Shown here in pieces: positions 1-8,575 of a stretch of DNA of 64,000 nucleotides. Position 1 is the first letter of the stretch; each line of letters begins with the position of its first letter. The notes beneath the pieces are model-generated. The model saw only the letters and a list, made by a program, of their open reading frames with translations, had not been told where the DNA came from and searched no databases. The DNA lies in the NCBI GenBank assembly GCA_032160705.1, contig JAVHVE010000075.1:49941-113940 (forward strand), written 5' to 3'. A program made the translations under genes and the position numbers. This DNA comes from QHXM01 sp032160705 (GTDB taxonomy: Bacteria; Acidobacteriota; Blastocatellia; Pyrinomonadales; Pyrinomonadaceae).

Positions 1-458
1 CCCAGCGTGCCGATGTCGTACATGCCGGTAGCAGGGTCGTACAGGGCGATGCGTTGTTGCTCATAGTTAGCGGTCCAGAACGTACCCACAACTCGCCCGC
101 TATTTTCGATACCACCGTTGACGAGGATATTGGTGTTGATAATTTCTCGCGTGCCGGTGTCGAGCTGACTGTGCGAACCGGAGATCAAGTCGTCCAGATC
201 GTGCAAGCCCGTGTCGTTGTAAACGAAATTATGAATCGTGCCAGTCCCCGAAGGATAGGCATATCCGATGATTTCACCGGACGGGTTCATGCCGCGCGCG
301 GTGGTTTGGTCGTATGTGTTGCCGGGCGCGAGGTCTGTCACCGTGCAAGTTAAAGGAGCGTCGGCCTGAGCTATCCGTAAACGGGGGAGGAAGGCAAGTG
401 TGAAGCCGATGATGAGTAAGGTAACCAGAGTAAGACTGAGTTTTCGTGTCAGGAACAT
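1..458 (-). CDS. Secreted HAF-repeat-like protein, C-terminus cut off by window edge
   Basis: The reading frame is open from an ATG at 458 to the left edge, about 152 codons, with no stop. GGGAG lies just upstream of the ATG as ribosome binding site. Residues 1-32 form a signal peptide (KLS, a hydrophobic run TLVTLLIIGFTLAFL, likely cleavage after IAQA). The mature part has two copies of a motif typical of the HAF family of extracellular repeat proteins: NPSGEIIGYAY and, about 60 residues on, ENSGRVVGTFWT, each followed by residues such as LYDPATG and DIGTLG. The role of HAF proteins is unknown. Most of the protein lies outside the window, so the family call rests on two repeats. Confidence 0.6.
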   Translation of the reverse strand, partial: MFLTRKLSLTLVTLLIIGFTLAFLPRLRIAQADAPLTCTVTDLAPGNTYDQTTARGMNPSGEIIGYAYPSGTGTIHNFVYNDTGLHDLDDLISGSHSQLDTGTREIINTNILVNGGIENSGRVVGTFWTANYEQQRIALYDPATGMYDIGTL

Positions 459-1555
459 TGTATTTCTCCCATGTGATTTAGAGGTGTAAGGCCGACAAGA
501 TGGGGCGGTCTGGTTCGGCGATGGGAATCGTTCGGTCGCGGATTGCTGCACACTGAAAGTGCCGGGCACACCACGACCATCATGAGGCGATTCCTCAAGT
601 GCGATTGTTCAAATTTCGTTTACAGGTAAAGAAGTAGCTGGCCGCAAGTTCTCAGAGGTCGGCCTGCTGCTTCAGGTTGATGGTCGAGCAACAATCAGTT
701 TCTATCTTGCCTAGCTAAAGATTAGAAGTTTGCTTGCTGCTTTCGAGTGTGCATATCTTTTATCGCTTCTATCAAATGTTAAGCAGGATATTGGGAGCTT
801 GATGAGCGCCCTGACGAACTCAAAATAAATTAGGCCGCTTCCTTCCAATCCGGCTTTCCTTATCAACCATCCGCCTCTACCCATTACAATCGCTGTACCA
901 CACCGGGAAAAATTCTTGCAGCCGAAGTTAAGCCGAATGATTTATAGACTTGAATGGCTTCTGGCATGTCACCTTTGAAAATCCCCTTGCCGTGAAAATT
1001 AGATAGCAGCTATCCACTTTAATGAGCTGAGTGAGGTCTTTGGGCTTTTTACTAGGGATTATTGCGAGATTCACAAATTAAGAGGGAGGTGGTTACGAGA
1101 TATACAGTGGTAACGAAGTATGCAATCAAAAGTAATCTGTGAATTCCGCAGTAATCCTCAGCAATGTTCAGTAAAATCCCCAAAAACCGCCCGCCCCTCG
1201 TTTAGTTGGATACCTGCTATCCATTTCCCGGCTTCAAAGAGGCTCTCAATCGCAGCATGTCGGGCGTGGCTCAAGTGTACAAATAGTTCAACTTAAGTCC
1301 GGTTGCAAGAACCCTTCCGGTCGTGGCACGACGCTTGTAATAGTAGAGAGCAGATCGTTGATAGGAAAGCTGGATCAGGAAGGAAGCGGCCTTAATTCTT
1401 GAGCCTGTCGGGGCGCTCCTCAAATGCCCTCGACATCCTGTCAGCGATCTCGTCCTAACTTGAAAATTTTAAAAATTCTATCTTGTGCCGATTCCCCTCG
1501 CGCGATTACGCGGCTTCCACGGTGAGGCACTACGAAACGAAGAAGGAGAAACATC
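459..1555. other. 1.1 kb stretch without a recognisable gene
   Basis: No convincing coding frame, tRNA or structured RNA was found between the two divergent genes for secreted proteins. Composition is more AT-rich than the neighbours, notably 700-1150. The start of the plus-strand protease at 1556 has a clear ribosome binding site (AAGGAGA at 1543-1549). The only site that stood out is a sigma-54-like element at 1324-1339, listed separately. The stretch may be a long regulatory region or decayed coding DNA. Confidence 0.4.
1324..1339 (+). promoter_or_regulatory. Possible sigma-54 (-24/-12) promoter element
   Basis: TGGCACGACGCTTGTA fits the consensus TGGCACG-N4-TTGCA except for GT instead of GC at -12. 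The GG-to-GT spacing of ten bases is right. It points toward the protease gene, with the predicted start about 205 bases before its ATG. The imperfect -12 element and the lack of a visible enhancer-binding-protein site keep this tentative. Confidence 0.2.
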
Positions 1556-3814
1556 ATGTTTCGTCGCATCACAGCAACTTTAAGCCTACTGAGTCTGGTT
1601 CTTGTCACGCTTCTTCCCCTTGCCACGTTCGCTGCTCCGGCAAAACAGAACGGCAATGGCCAGCAGGGTCGCCGCTTTAAAAAGCTCGCCCCCGAATTTG
1701 AAGTCGCCGCTAAGTCTTCGGCGACTGTTCGCGTCCTTATTCAAACCAATGGTCAGCCCTCGGCAGCTCATGACAACGCTATCATTAGCGCTCGCGGCAG
1801 CAAGCGCGCTAGCTACGCGGCGCTCGAAATAGTGGAAGCAGACGTTCCGGCCAACCAGGTCGCCGCGCTTGCCCTTCGCTCTGACGTTGTCTACGTCTCG
1901 CCCGACCGCCCCGTCAAAACGCATTCCGTTAACCTGACGAACGAAACCATCGGCGCAGCGCAGGCACAATCGAGTGCGAAAGGCGCTTCCGGTGTGACCG
2001 GCAAAGGCGTCGGCATCGCCATCCTCGACAGCGGCATCAGCGCCAACCATCCAGACTTCATGCAGAAGAACGGAAAGTCGCGCGTCATTGCTTCAGTTGA
2101 TTTTACGAACAGCGCGAAAAAGGGCGGCGACCCGGACGGTCATGGAACCCTCGTTGCCGGTAGCGCAGCGGGCAGCGGCGCAGCCTCAACCGGTTATGCA
2201 GGAAATTACGCTGGCGTTGCAAGCGGGGCAGACCTGATTGCGGTTCGTGTGCTCGACGAAAACGGCATTGGCCGCACGAGCAATGTCCTGGCCGGTCTCA
2301 ACTGGGCGATTGAGAACAGCAAGAAATACAACATCCGCGTCATCAACATGAGTTTGGGCGCGCCCGTCCGCGAATCATTCCACACAGACCCGCTCTGCAA
2401 AGCTGTCGAGCACGCTGTCCGTGCGGGAATCGTCGTGGTGGTCAGCGCCGGGAACATGGGTCGCACGGAAGAGATCGTCGGCCATAACGCAGACGGCCCC
2501 ATTTACAGGCTCGCCTACGGCACGGCCAGCAGCCCCGGCAACAGCCCCTACGCATATACGGTCGGTGCCACAGATACACACGGAACGGTCAACCCTCTCG
2601 ATGACACGGTCGCTGCCTTCTCTTCAAAAGGTTACACGCGCTTCGATCACCTCGCCAAGCCGGACATCGTCGCGCCGGGCAGGAAAGTCAATGCCGCGAT
2701 GTCACAAGACCCGAATCCGACGATGGCGAGCCAGTATCCCGACCGCATCGTCAAGCCGGTTTCGTCCAGCGCGATGCCGAATGCTTACTTCAACTGTTCG
2801 GGCACGTCCTTAGCCGCTCCGGTCGTCTCCGGCGTGGTCGCGCTCATGCTCGAAGCCAACAAATCGCTCAATCCCACGCTGGTCAAAGCCATCCTGACGC
2901 GCACCGCGCAAAGGTTGCCCGGCTCGACCTATGAGAACAAAGCTCAGACGGTCTACACGCAGGGCGCAGGACAGGTCAATGCCGCTGGCGCAGTGGAGAT
3001 GGCACGCGCCGTCGTTCCGAACGCCGACAAACTCAAAGCGGGCGATCAAATCTTCCGCTCAAACACCACTCTCAGCTCACTCAGCCAGTCGTTCTCAATC
3101 GGCGGCGCGAAAATTCCGGCCAGCACAAACGTCCTCTACGCCCACGGCGTGATCTTCGGCGACCACCCGGTGCTCGTCAATGGCGTGGTGCTTGGTGACG
3201 GCGTGGTGCTCGGCGACGGTGTGGTGCTCGGCGACGGCGTCGTCCTCGGCGACGGCATCATGTTGGGCGATGGCATCATGCTCGGCGACGGTGTTGTCCT
3301 GGGCGATGGCGTGGTGCTTGGTGACGGTGTGGTGCTCGGCGATCACATCATCCTCAGCGGCGGTATCATGCTCGGCGACGGCGTGGTCTTGGGCGATGGC
3401 GTCGTCCTCGGCGATGGAATCATGCTGGGCGACGGTGTCGTGTTAGGCGACGGCGTGGTGCTCGGTGATGGTGTTGTCTTGGGTGATGGCGTCGTCCTTG
3501 GCGACGGCATCCTGTTCGGTGACGGTGTCGTGCTCGGCGATGGTGTGGTGCTGGGCGACGGCCACCTCTACAAAGATGGTGTGGTGCTGGGCGACGGCGT
3601 GGTGCTCGGCGACGCCATTATGGTGAAAGATGGCGTCGTGCTCGGCGACGGCGTCGTCCTGGGTGATGGCGTTGTTCTGGGCGACGGTGTTGTCCTGGGT
3701 GACGGCGTAGTGCTTGGCGATGGCGTCGTGCTCGGCGATGGTGTGGTGCTGGGCGACGGCATGATGACGACAGAAGGTGTCGTGCTCGGCGACGGCGTGG
3801 TGCTCGGTGACTAA
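1556..3814 (+). CDS. Secreted subtilisin-like serine protease (S8) with 35-unit hexapeptide C-terminal domain
   Basis: Extracellular endopeptidase of 752 aa. A signal peptide covers residues 1-26 (cleavage near TFA-AP), an I9-like propeptide about 55-120, and the S8 catalytic domain about 145-480 with triad Asp158 (AILDSG), His196 (DGHGT), Ser418 (SGTSLAAP) and oxyanion Asn300 (SAGN). After a short linker, residues 543-752 are 35 consecutive hexapeptides, mostly GVVLGD, with variants such as GIMLGD, GILFGD, HIILSG, GHLYKD, AIMVKD and GMMTTE; two degenerate units precede them. Read as LGDGVV, the unit fits the left-handed beta-helix hexapeptide pattern [LIV]-[GAED]-x-x-[STAV]-x, so the tail may fold as a long beta-solenoid (inference). 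Codons vary freely between units, so the protein sequence is what is conserved. ATG 1556 follows AAGGAGA. The gene stands alone and ends at a strong terminator. Confidence 0.9.
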   Translation: MFRRITATLSLLSLVLVTLLPLATFAAPAKQNGNGQQGRRFKKLAPEFEVAAKSSATVRVLIQTNGQPSAAHDNAIISARGSKRASYAALEIVEADVPANQVAALALRSDVVYVSPDRPVKTHSVNLTNETIGAAQAQSSAKGASGVTGKGVGIAILDSGISANHPDFMQKNGKSRVIASVDFTNSAKKGGDPDGHGTLVAGSAAGSGAASTGYAGNYAGVASGADLIAVRVLDENGIGRTSNVLAGLNWAIENSKKYNIRVINMSLGAPVRESFHTDPLCKAVEHAVRAGIVVVVSAGNMGRTEEIVGHNADGPIYRLAYGTASSPGNSPYAYTVGATDTHGTVNPLDDTVAAFSSKGYTRFDHLAKPDIVAPGRKVNAAMSQDPNPTMASQYPDRIVKPVSSSAMPNAYFNCSGTSLAAPVVSGVVALMLEANKSLNPTLVKAILTRTAQRLPGSTYENKAQTVYTQGAGQVNAAGAVEMARAVVPNADKLKAGDQIFRSNTTLSSLSQSFSIGGAKIPASTNVLYAHGVIFGDHPVLVNGVVLGDGVVLGDGVVLGDGVVLGDGIMLGDGIMLGDGVVLGDGVVLGDGVVLGDHIILSGGIMLGDGVVLGDGVVLGDGIMLGDGVVLGDGVVLGDGVVLGDGVVLGDGILFGDGVVLGDGVVLGDGHLYKDGVVLGDGVVLGDAIMVKDGVVLGDGVVLGDGVVLGDGVVLGDGVVLGDGVVLGDGVVLGDGMMTTEGVVLGDGVVLGD

Positions 3815-3834
3815 TCCCTGAACCCAACAAACAC

Positions 3835-3877
3835 AAAAAAAGCGGGTGGAGCTTAATCAACTCCACCCGCTTTTTTG
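3835..3877 (+). terminator. Strong intrinsic terminator after the subtilase gene
   Basis: AGCGGGTGGAG (3841-3851) pairs perfectly with CTCCACCCGCT (3861-3871) around a 9-nt loop. An A-run comes before it and TTTTTTG after it, so the stem can extend further. It starts 21 bases after the protease stop codon. The flanking A and T runs would also allow termination from the minus strand. Confidence 0.9.
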
Positions 3878-4008
3878 TTTCTGATCCCTGCGGGGGTTGC
3901 GCGTGCTCTCCTCGCTTTCATTTCGCGTTAGAATGACGGATGGTTGATATGCGGCTGACAGAAAAGAGCACGCGTGGTTAACAGACTCTCAATCCGAACG
4001 AACTGAAA

Positions 4009-4554
4009 ATGAATAACCAATCGCACAAACGAATCATCAAGACCGCCAATCTCGAACTCATCCCCTGCGAGCTTGAGTACCTCGAAGCAATCATGCGGGA
4101 CAAGAAGGAGCTTGAGCAGATACTGAGCGTCACGGTTCCTGACAACTGGCCTCAGATGCCTGAATCTCTTGATTACGTCTACAAGGCTCTCCATGCCGAC
4201 CCCGCTTCACCGGAGTGGGGCTATCACTTGTTTGTGCACACGAAAGACCGTGCGCTCATCGGCGAAGGCGGCTACAAGGGCAGGCCTGACGCGGAAGGCG
4301 TGGTCGAGATCGGCTATGCCATCATTCCCGAATACAGGCGGCGTGGGCTGGCATCTGAAGCTGCGCGCGGACTGACCGACAAAGCTTTCTCGCACGCAGA
4401 AGTCGCAGTTGTTCAGGCGCACACGCTGAAAGACGGTACGGCTTCAATCAATGTGCTGAAGAAATTGGGCATGAAATTCGTCGGCACTGCCGTAGACCCG
4501 GACGAAGGTGAAGTGTTTCAGTGGCAGGTGGAAAGAAAAGATTATCTTTCGTAA
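4009..4554 (+). CDS. GNAT family N-acetyltransferase (RimJ/RimL-like)
   Basis: Probable acetyl-CoA-dependent N-acetyltransferase of 181 aa, the usual single-domain size. The acetyl-CoA pyrophosphate loop (motif A) is visible as EIGYAIIPEYRRRGLASEAA near residues 100-120, followed by the helix and the motif B stretch ASINVLKKLGMKFVGT. The N-terminal pattern (NLELIPCELEYLEAI) is typical of the ribosomal-protein/small-molecule GNAT_3 group. The substrate cannot be told from sequence. It is a single gene after the subtilase terminator. ATG 4009 has no strong Shine-Dalgarno, so the start is moderately sure. Confidence 0.8.
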   Translation: MNNQSHKRIIKTANLELIPCELEYLEAIMRDKKELEQILSVTVPDNWPQMPESLDYVYKALHADPASPEWGYHLFVHTKDRALIGEGGYKGRPDAEGVVEIGYAIIPEYRRRGLASEAARGLTDKAFSHAEVAVVQAHTLKDGTASINVLKKLGMKFVGTAVDPDEGEVFQWQVERKDYLS

Positions 4555-4730
4555 TGCGGCGCTTTTTTTACTCGCCAGTAGTGGGTACTTCTGTGTTGCT
4601 GGTTCGATACTCTGTCGGAGCACACCAGCCAACGACGATGGTAAATCAAGTCGATCAGTGATATAAGCGCGGCACAGACGTTATGGGAGTCTTCTCATAC
4701 CCTGTTGAGGAAGCCGAAGGAGGAAACTCA

Positions 4731-5228
4731 ATGACTGATAATCGCGTGCATTTGATAGATTTCGACGCTTACCTGAAAGACCTACCCGCGACCAGCGGCG
4801 TTGACCACGAAGCTGACGGACTTTTGCTTACCTGCATGGACTTCCGGTTTTTCTTAAAGATCGCAGAGCTTATGCAAGGGATAAAGTATGACCATGTAAT
4901 TCTCGCTGGCGCGGCGCTGGGAGCTGTCGTGCGTGGGAAGGAACACTGGCACAAAACGTTTCTTGAACATGTGAAGCTCGCCATAGACCTTCACAAAATT
5001 AAGTGGGTTCTTGTTATGGAGCACAGAGACTGCGGGGCCTATGGGCCAAGGGGATTCGGTTTGCTGCCAGACAAGCCTCCTCCTGAGAAAGAGCGGGAAG
5101 TTCATGATGTTCAGGTTGCCGAACTTGCGAAGAGGGTTCATATTGCCTATCCCAGCCTCGGTTTTGACTCGCTTCTCCTAGAGAAACCGAAGGGAACGGA
5201 TGATTTGACGTTCGATAAACTGATGTGA
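4731..5228 (+). CDS. Beta-carbonic anhydrase-like protein
   Basis: Likely zinc protein of the beta-carbonic anhydrase fold, interconverting CO2 and bicarbonate. The zinc ligand motifs are present: Cys-x-Asp-x-Arg in TCMDFRF (about residue 35) and His-x-x-Cys in EHRDCGAYG (about residue 100), with the hydrophobic segment VILAGAALG between them. Length is 165 aa from the ATG at 4731, chosen because GGAGG sits 6 bases before it; an upstream ATG at 4683 lacks such a site. It resembles the short, divergent carbonic-anhydrase-like proteins more than the classical ~200 aa enzymes, so activity is inferred. Confidence 0.75.
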   Translation: MTDNRVHLIDFDAYLKDLPATSGVDHEADGLLLTCMDFRFFLKIAELMQGIKYDHVILAGAALGAVVRGKEHWHKTFLEHVKLAIDLHKIKWVLVMEHRDCGAYGPRGFGLLPDKPPPEKEREVHDVQVAELAKRVHIAYPSLGFDSLLLEKPKGTDDLTFDKLM

Positions 5229-5284
5229 GGAGCAGCGCGGATGGCACGTTCCCAAATCAGCAACACAGATTCACCCCACTACCG

Positions 5285-5752
5285 TCAGCTCGAATTGCCT
5301 TGTCCGCTTTCTACCAGGTGTTTCAATCTATGGAGTTCTTCTCCGATCCCTCCGCGCGCCAGAATACGGAAATAAACAAAACCGGCGATTGCGGCAAGAC
5401 CCGGAACTCGGCTGGCAATTCCTTCGGTGTGAGACACCATCGTTTTATCGCCCGCGGCTCTGAAGGTCAGACTAAAATACCCGCGAAAGAGTTTTCCGCG
5501 CTCTTGCACTCCGCTGTAATGCGTCGGCGGGCGATGATGATGACGGTACAGGCACGCGAAGGTGAGCCGGGCGATTTTGAGGTGGCTTCTGACAAGCACC
5601 GCATGGTCGCTCAATCTTTTCAAGACATCTATGCGCGCGATTTCCGGGGCATAAGCAGGAACGCTTTGCGGGTCAGAAGCTATTGCATACACCTGCTCAA
5701 CCGGAGCATCTATCTCCAACTGTTCGCACGTCTGGTATCGCCAAACTTTCAT
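5285..5752 (-). CDS. SRPBCC (START-like) ligand-binding protein
   Basis: Protein of about 155 aa with the opening pattern of polyketide cyclase/dehydrase-like SRPBCC proteins (EQLEIDAPVEQVYAIASDPQSVPAYAPEI, DVLKRL), a helix-grip fold that binds hydrophobic ligands in an inner cavity. The central strands (FRGYFSLTFRAAGDKTMVSHTEG) and a C-terminal helix are visible. ATG 5752 is used; a TTG two codons upstream is also open. Convergent with the carbonic anhydrase gene, 56 bases apart. It could be co-transcribed into the downstream polysaccharide genes, but nothing shows its role. Confidence 0.65.
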   Translation of the reverse strand: MKVWRYQTCEQLEIDAPVEQVYAIASDPQSVPAYAPEIARIDVLKRLSDHAVLVRSHLKIARLTFACLYRHHHRPPTHYSGVQERGKLFRGYFSLTFRAAGDKTMVSHTEGIASRVPGLAAIAGFVYFRILARGGIGEELHRLKHLVESGQGNSS

Positions 5753-5800
5753 CTTCAAGAACTGTAGTCCAAGCCTGAAAGTATTTTTTCAATAAGCATC

Positions 5801-7375
5801 TCAATAAGCATCATGGCCGCGCAGCATCACCGGCAGCGTGCGCAGGATGATTTTCAGATCGAGCAGGAGCGACCAGTTCTCTATGTAGAAGAGGTCGAGT
5901 CGAACCATCTCATCAAAAGGCAAACGGTTGCGTCCCGAAACCTGCCAGAGTCCCGTCAAACCCGGCTTCATATCCAATCGCCTGCGATGCCATAACTCGT
6001 AGGCTTCGACCTCATACGGAATCGGAGGACGCGGGCCGACGATGCTCATGTCGCCGCGCAGGACGTTAAGAAGCTGCGGCAACTCGTCCAAACTCAGGCG
6101 ACGCAACACGCGCCCGGCGCGCGTCACGCGTGGGTCGCCGGGTAGTTTGCCGTAAACGGGACGCTGCTCATCGCCGACGTTGGCTTCGGCCAGTCCTGCT
6201 ATGTTCTTGCGGTAATAATCGCGATGCACCGATTCATCTGCATCTGCTCGCATCGTGCGAAATTTGTAGAAGAGGAAGACGCGCCCGTCCATCCCGACGC
6301 GCTCCTGCTTGTAAAAGACAGTCCCACGCGAATCGAGCTTAATCAACACGGCGATCAATGCCCAGAGAGGCGCGAGCAGGGTGAGCGCCACCGATGCGAT
6401 CAGGATGTCTGACGTGCGCTTGACGACGCGCGCCATATCGGAAAGCGGTTCGCGGAAGAGCAGGATCATCGGCAGCGCGCCGATCTGGTCAATGTGCGTC
6501 TTCTGCGGGAGGCAGTTGAAGAAACTCGGCGCGATGCGGAATTCCAATCGTCGCCTGCGACCAACACGCATCATGACGTTGAACAGCAGGTTGCCGGAAA
6601 CTTGCGGGTCGGTGATGATGACTTCCTGCGCGCGCGTTTCGCGGATGGTTTCCGGCAACCCTTCGATGCCGCTCAAGATGGGCACGTTTTCAAACTCTTC
6701 CGGGACATCGCCATCAAGCGTGCCGTTCTCAATCACGCCGATCACACGATAGCCAAGCCCAGGACGTTCGCGCATCTCGTTAATGCACAGCGCCGCCTGC
6801 GCGCCGCGCCCGACAACGAGCGTCGGAATCAAGTTGATATCACGACGACGTGCGAGGGTTTGCGCGCCGCGCATCAGAAACCGCGCCGCACTGAAAGCCG
6901 CAAGCGCGAGAAAGAAATCCAGAACGAAGACGCCGCGCGAATAGGAGAAGTCACGAAAGGCGAAGCCGCCCCGGTAGAGGAATGTCAGCGCGACGAGCAG
7001 CAGCGAGCCAATCGCCGTCGCCTTGAAAATCCGCGCTGCCTCGCCGACGTAGGAAAACTCGCCGCGCAATTTGTAAAGGTTGTAGTAGATGAGCGTCAGC
7101 AAGCGAATCGGCACAGCCAGCAGCAGCACCGACCCGTAGGGCGCAAACTCTGCGCTCCATGCCCATCCTCCGTTATTTAACCGCGCGAGAATCGGCTCAC
7201 CCTGTCGCAAATGAAATGCCAGCAGAAAAGAGGCGACGATCATCGCTATGTCCGCGACGACCAGTACGGCCTTGACCGTCGGAATAATCCACACAGGCGC
7301 GTTCCGCGCAGCCCGCACTGCGCGCGCCTCGACTCTCACTTTGTCTAAACCTTCAGCGCGCATAGCCTGTTTCAT
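5801..7375 (-). CDS. Polyprenyl glycosylphosphotransferase (WcaJ/WbaP-type), initiating exopolysaccharide synthesis
   Basis: Membrane enzyme that transfers a hexose-1-phosphate from a UDP-sugar to undecaprenyl phosphate, the first step of repeat-unit assembly. Of 524 aa, the N-terminal half has four hydrophobic segments and a CoA-binding-like domain (TLVVGRGAQAALCINEM, GYRVIGVIENG). The C-terminal bacterial sugar-transferase domain starts with an anchor helix (KRTSDILIASVALTLLAP) and carries FYKQERVGMDG, FKFRTM-type FYKFRTMRADAD, SLDELPQLLNVLRGDMSIVGPRPP and PGLTGLWQVSGRN. The ATG at 7375 lies 20 bases after the preceding stop codon; longer TTG-type starts would run into that gene. It marks the start of the polysaccharide locus. 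Confidence 0.92.
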   Translation of the reverse strand: MKQAMRAEGLDKVRVEARAVRAARNAPVWIIPTVKAVLVVADIAMIVASFLLAFHLRQGEPILARLNNGGWAWSAEFAPYGSVLLLAVPIRLLTLIYYNLYKLRGEFSYVGEAARIFKATAIGSLLLVALTFLYRGGFAFRDFSYSRGVFVLDFFLALAAFSAARFLMRGAQTLARRRDINLIPTLVVGRGAQAALCINEMRERPGLGYRVIGVIENGTLDGDVPEEFENVPILSGIEGLPETIRETRAQEVIITDPQVSGNLLFNVMMRVGRRRRLEFRIAPSFFNCLPQKTHIDQIGALPMILLFREPLSDMARVVKRTSDILIASVALTLLAPLWALIAVLIKLDSRGTVFYKQERVGMDGRVFLFYKFRTMRADADESVHRDYYRKNIAGLAEANVGDEQRPVYGKLPGDPRVTRAGRVLRRLSLDELPQLLNVLRGDMSIVGPRPPIPYEVEAYELWHRRRLDMKPGLTGLWQVSGRNRLPFDEMVRLDLFYIENWSLLLDLKIILRTLPVMLRGHDAY

Positions 7376-7395
7376 CCGACCCCAGCAGATTCTAT

Positions 7396-8427
7396 TTAAT
7401 TCACGGTTGATGACAAGATTAATTCTGCAACTTCGGCGCGCACGTGTCGAGCGCGTCGTGCATTGAGGCCACACTTTTTTCTAATTTCGAGCGCGTCCAG
7501 ATCGGCGCGGGTCACAATGCGCTTGAGACGGCCCTCATTGACGAGTTGTTCGTCAATCGCCGCCCAGCGTCCGGCAAAGATGGTCGCGGTGGGAACACCG
7601 AGCGCCGCCGCTTCCCGGTTCATCGTGCCGCCCGCACTGACAACCAAGTCGGCTGAGGCGATCAGGTTCGAGCCATCGAGCGCCTTCGGTGGCCAGATGA
7701 TGTTCGCGCTTTGGTGTCGCTCGGCCAGCCTTTCTTTCTGCTCTGCTGTGCGCGGGAGCATGATGAGTTTCACGTCCGCGCGCGCCGTCATGCGTTCGAG
7801 CATCTCGTCAAACAACTGGTTATCGAAGCGGTGATAGAGCGCGTCGAGCGCGGGCGGGCGCACGACAATGAGCACATCCTCGCTCCTGACGCCAAGCTTA
7901 CACAACACTTCCGCAAACGTCGGGTCAACCTCGAAGTCCGCTAGATAAACATCCTCCTTCGTTCCATCATAACGCCTGACCTTCGCCTCGCGCACACCGA
8001 AACGGCGCAAGGCTTCAATGGGAAACGCGCGCGGGACGATCACGCGTGTGGCCAGCCGGAACGAGAAATGATTCGCCGGGTGATATTCGTAATCCATCAG
8101 CGTGACGCAAGGGAGTCGGAGCAGCCGCGCCGCCAGTAAATGCTCATGGGAATTATGGCTGACGGCCAGATCGAAGTTATGAGAGCGCGCCCAACGCGCG
8201 AGCGCCCACGCGCGCTTCATCAGATTCCGCGCCTTGCCCGGCAATTGACGCCCGCCGTGCCCGCCGATGACAGCCGGAGAGAAGCCCGCCGCTTCCGCCA
8301 GCTCAACCGTCTGGGCAAAGTCGCGCGCCGTCAGCTCGACCTCGTGCCCGCGCCGCTCAAATTCCGGGACGAGCGCGCGAAAGAATGGAACATGAGGCGA
8401 GTTCCCTAAATCAATCCAGATATGCAT
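7396..8427 (-). CDS. DUF354 family glycosyltransferase-like protein
   Basis: 343 aa protein of the DUF354 family, a GT-B-like fold related to UDP-GlcNAc 2-epimerase and MurG-type transferases. Family marks are the start MHIWIDLGNSPHVPFF (usually DxxNxPHV), ARDFAQTVELAEAAG, SHNSHEHLLAA and the C-terminal sugar-nucleotide region SADLVVSAGGTMNREAAALGVPT with its Gly-rich turn and acidic residue. It is 20 bases upstream of the initiating sugar transferase and likely in one operon with it. Substrate unknown. Confidence 0.8.
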   Translation of the reverse strand: MHIWIDLGNSPHVPFFRALVPEFERRGHEVELTARDFAQTVELAEAAGFSPAVIGGHGGRQLPGKARNLMKRAWALARWARSHNFDLAVSHNSHEHLLAARLLRLPCVTLMDYEYHPANHFSFRLATRVIVPRAFPIEALRRFGVREAKVRRYDGTKEDVYLADFEVDPTFAEVLCKLGVRSEDVLIVVRPPALDALYHRFDNQLFDEMLERMTARADVKLIMLPRTAEQKERLAERHQSANIIWPPKALDGSNLIASADLVVSAGGTMNREAAALGVPTATIFAGRWAAIDEQLVNEGRLKRIVTRADLDALEIRKKCGLNARRARHVRAEVAELILSSTVN

Positions 8428-8448
8428 CAGTTAAGGCACAAGGCGCGA

Positions 8449-8562
8449 ATGGACAGGATTAACAGGATTATCAAGATTAAGAAAACCAGATAGACCGAAG
8501 AAGGCTGAAGGCTTTCTCTTTCATCCTGTCCATCTTGTTAATCCTGTCTATTTCTTCTCGGT
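8449..8562. repeat. Inverted repeat with 9-base tandem arms (ACAGGATTA type)
   Basis: The left arm holds ACAGGATTA-ACAGGATTA-TCAAGATTA (8452 onward). The right arm carries the complementary units TAATCCTGT and CCATCTTGT (8522-8555). Between them is a spacer with GAAGGCTGAAGGCTTTCTC. The element fills most of the gap between two co-directional minus-strand genes. It parallels the heptamer-armed hairpins elsewhere in the window but with a 9-base period. Confidence 0.75.
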
Positions 8563-8575
8563 TTGTTACGGACTC

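Noticed and set aside
3095..3762. Long frames opposite or shifted against the subtilase repeats, for example one coding (SPSTTP)n on the minus strand
   Set aside because: They arise from the 18-base repeat read in another frame. Only the plus frame has a start signal, protease domain and synonymous-codon variation.
4600..4640. GGTTCGA-like string as a tRNA T-loop
   Set aside because: No acceptor stem, anticodon arm or D-arm can be folded around it.
5225..5767. 180-codon plus frame opposite the SRPBCC gene
   Set aside because: The minus frame has SRPBCC motifs; the plus frame has no recognisable domain.
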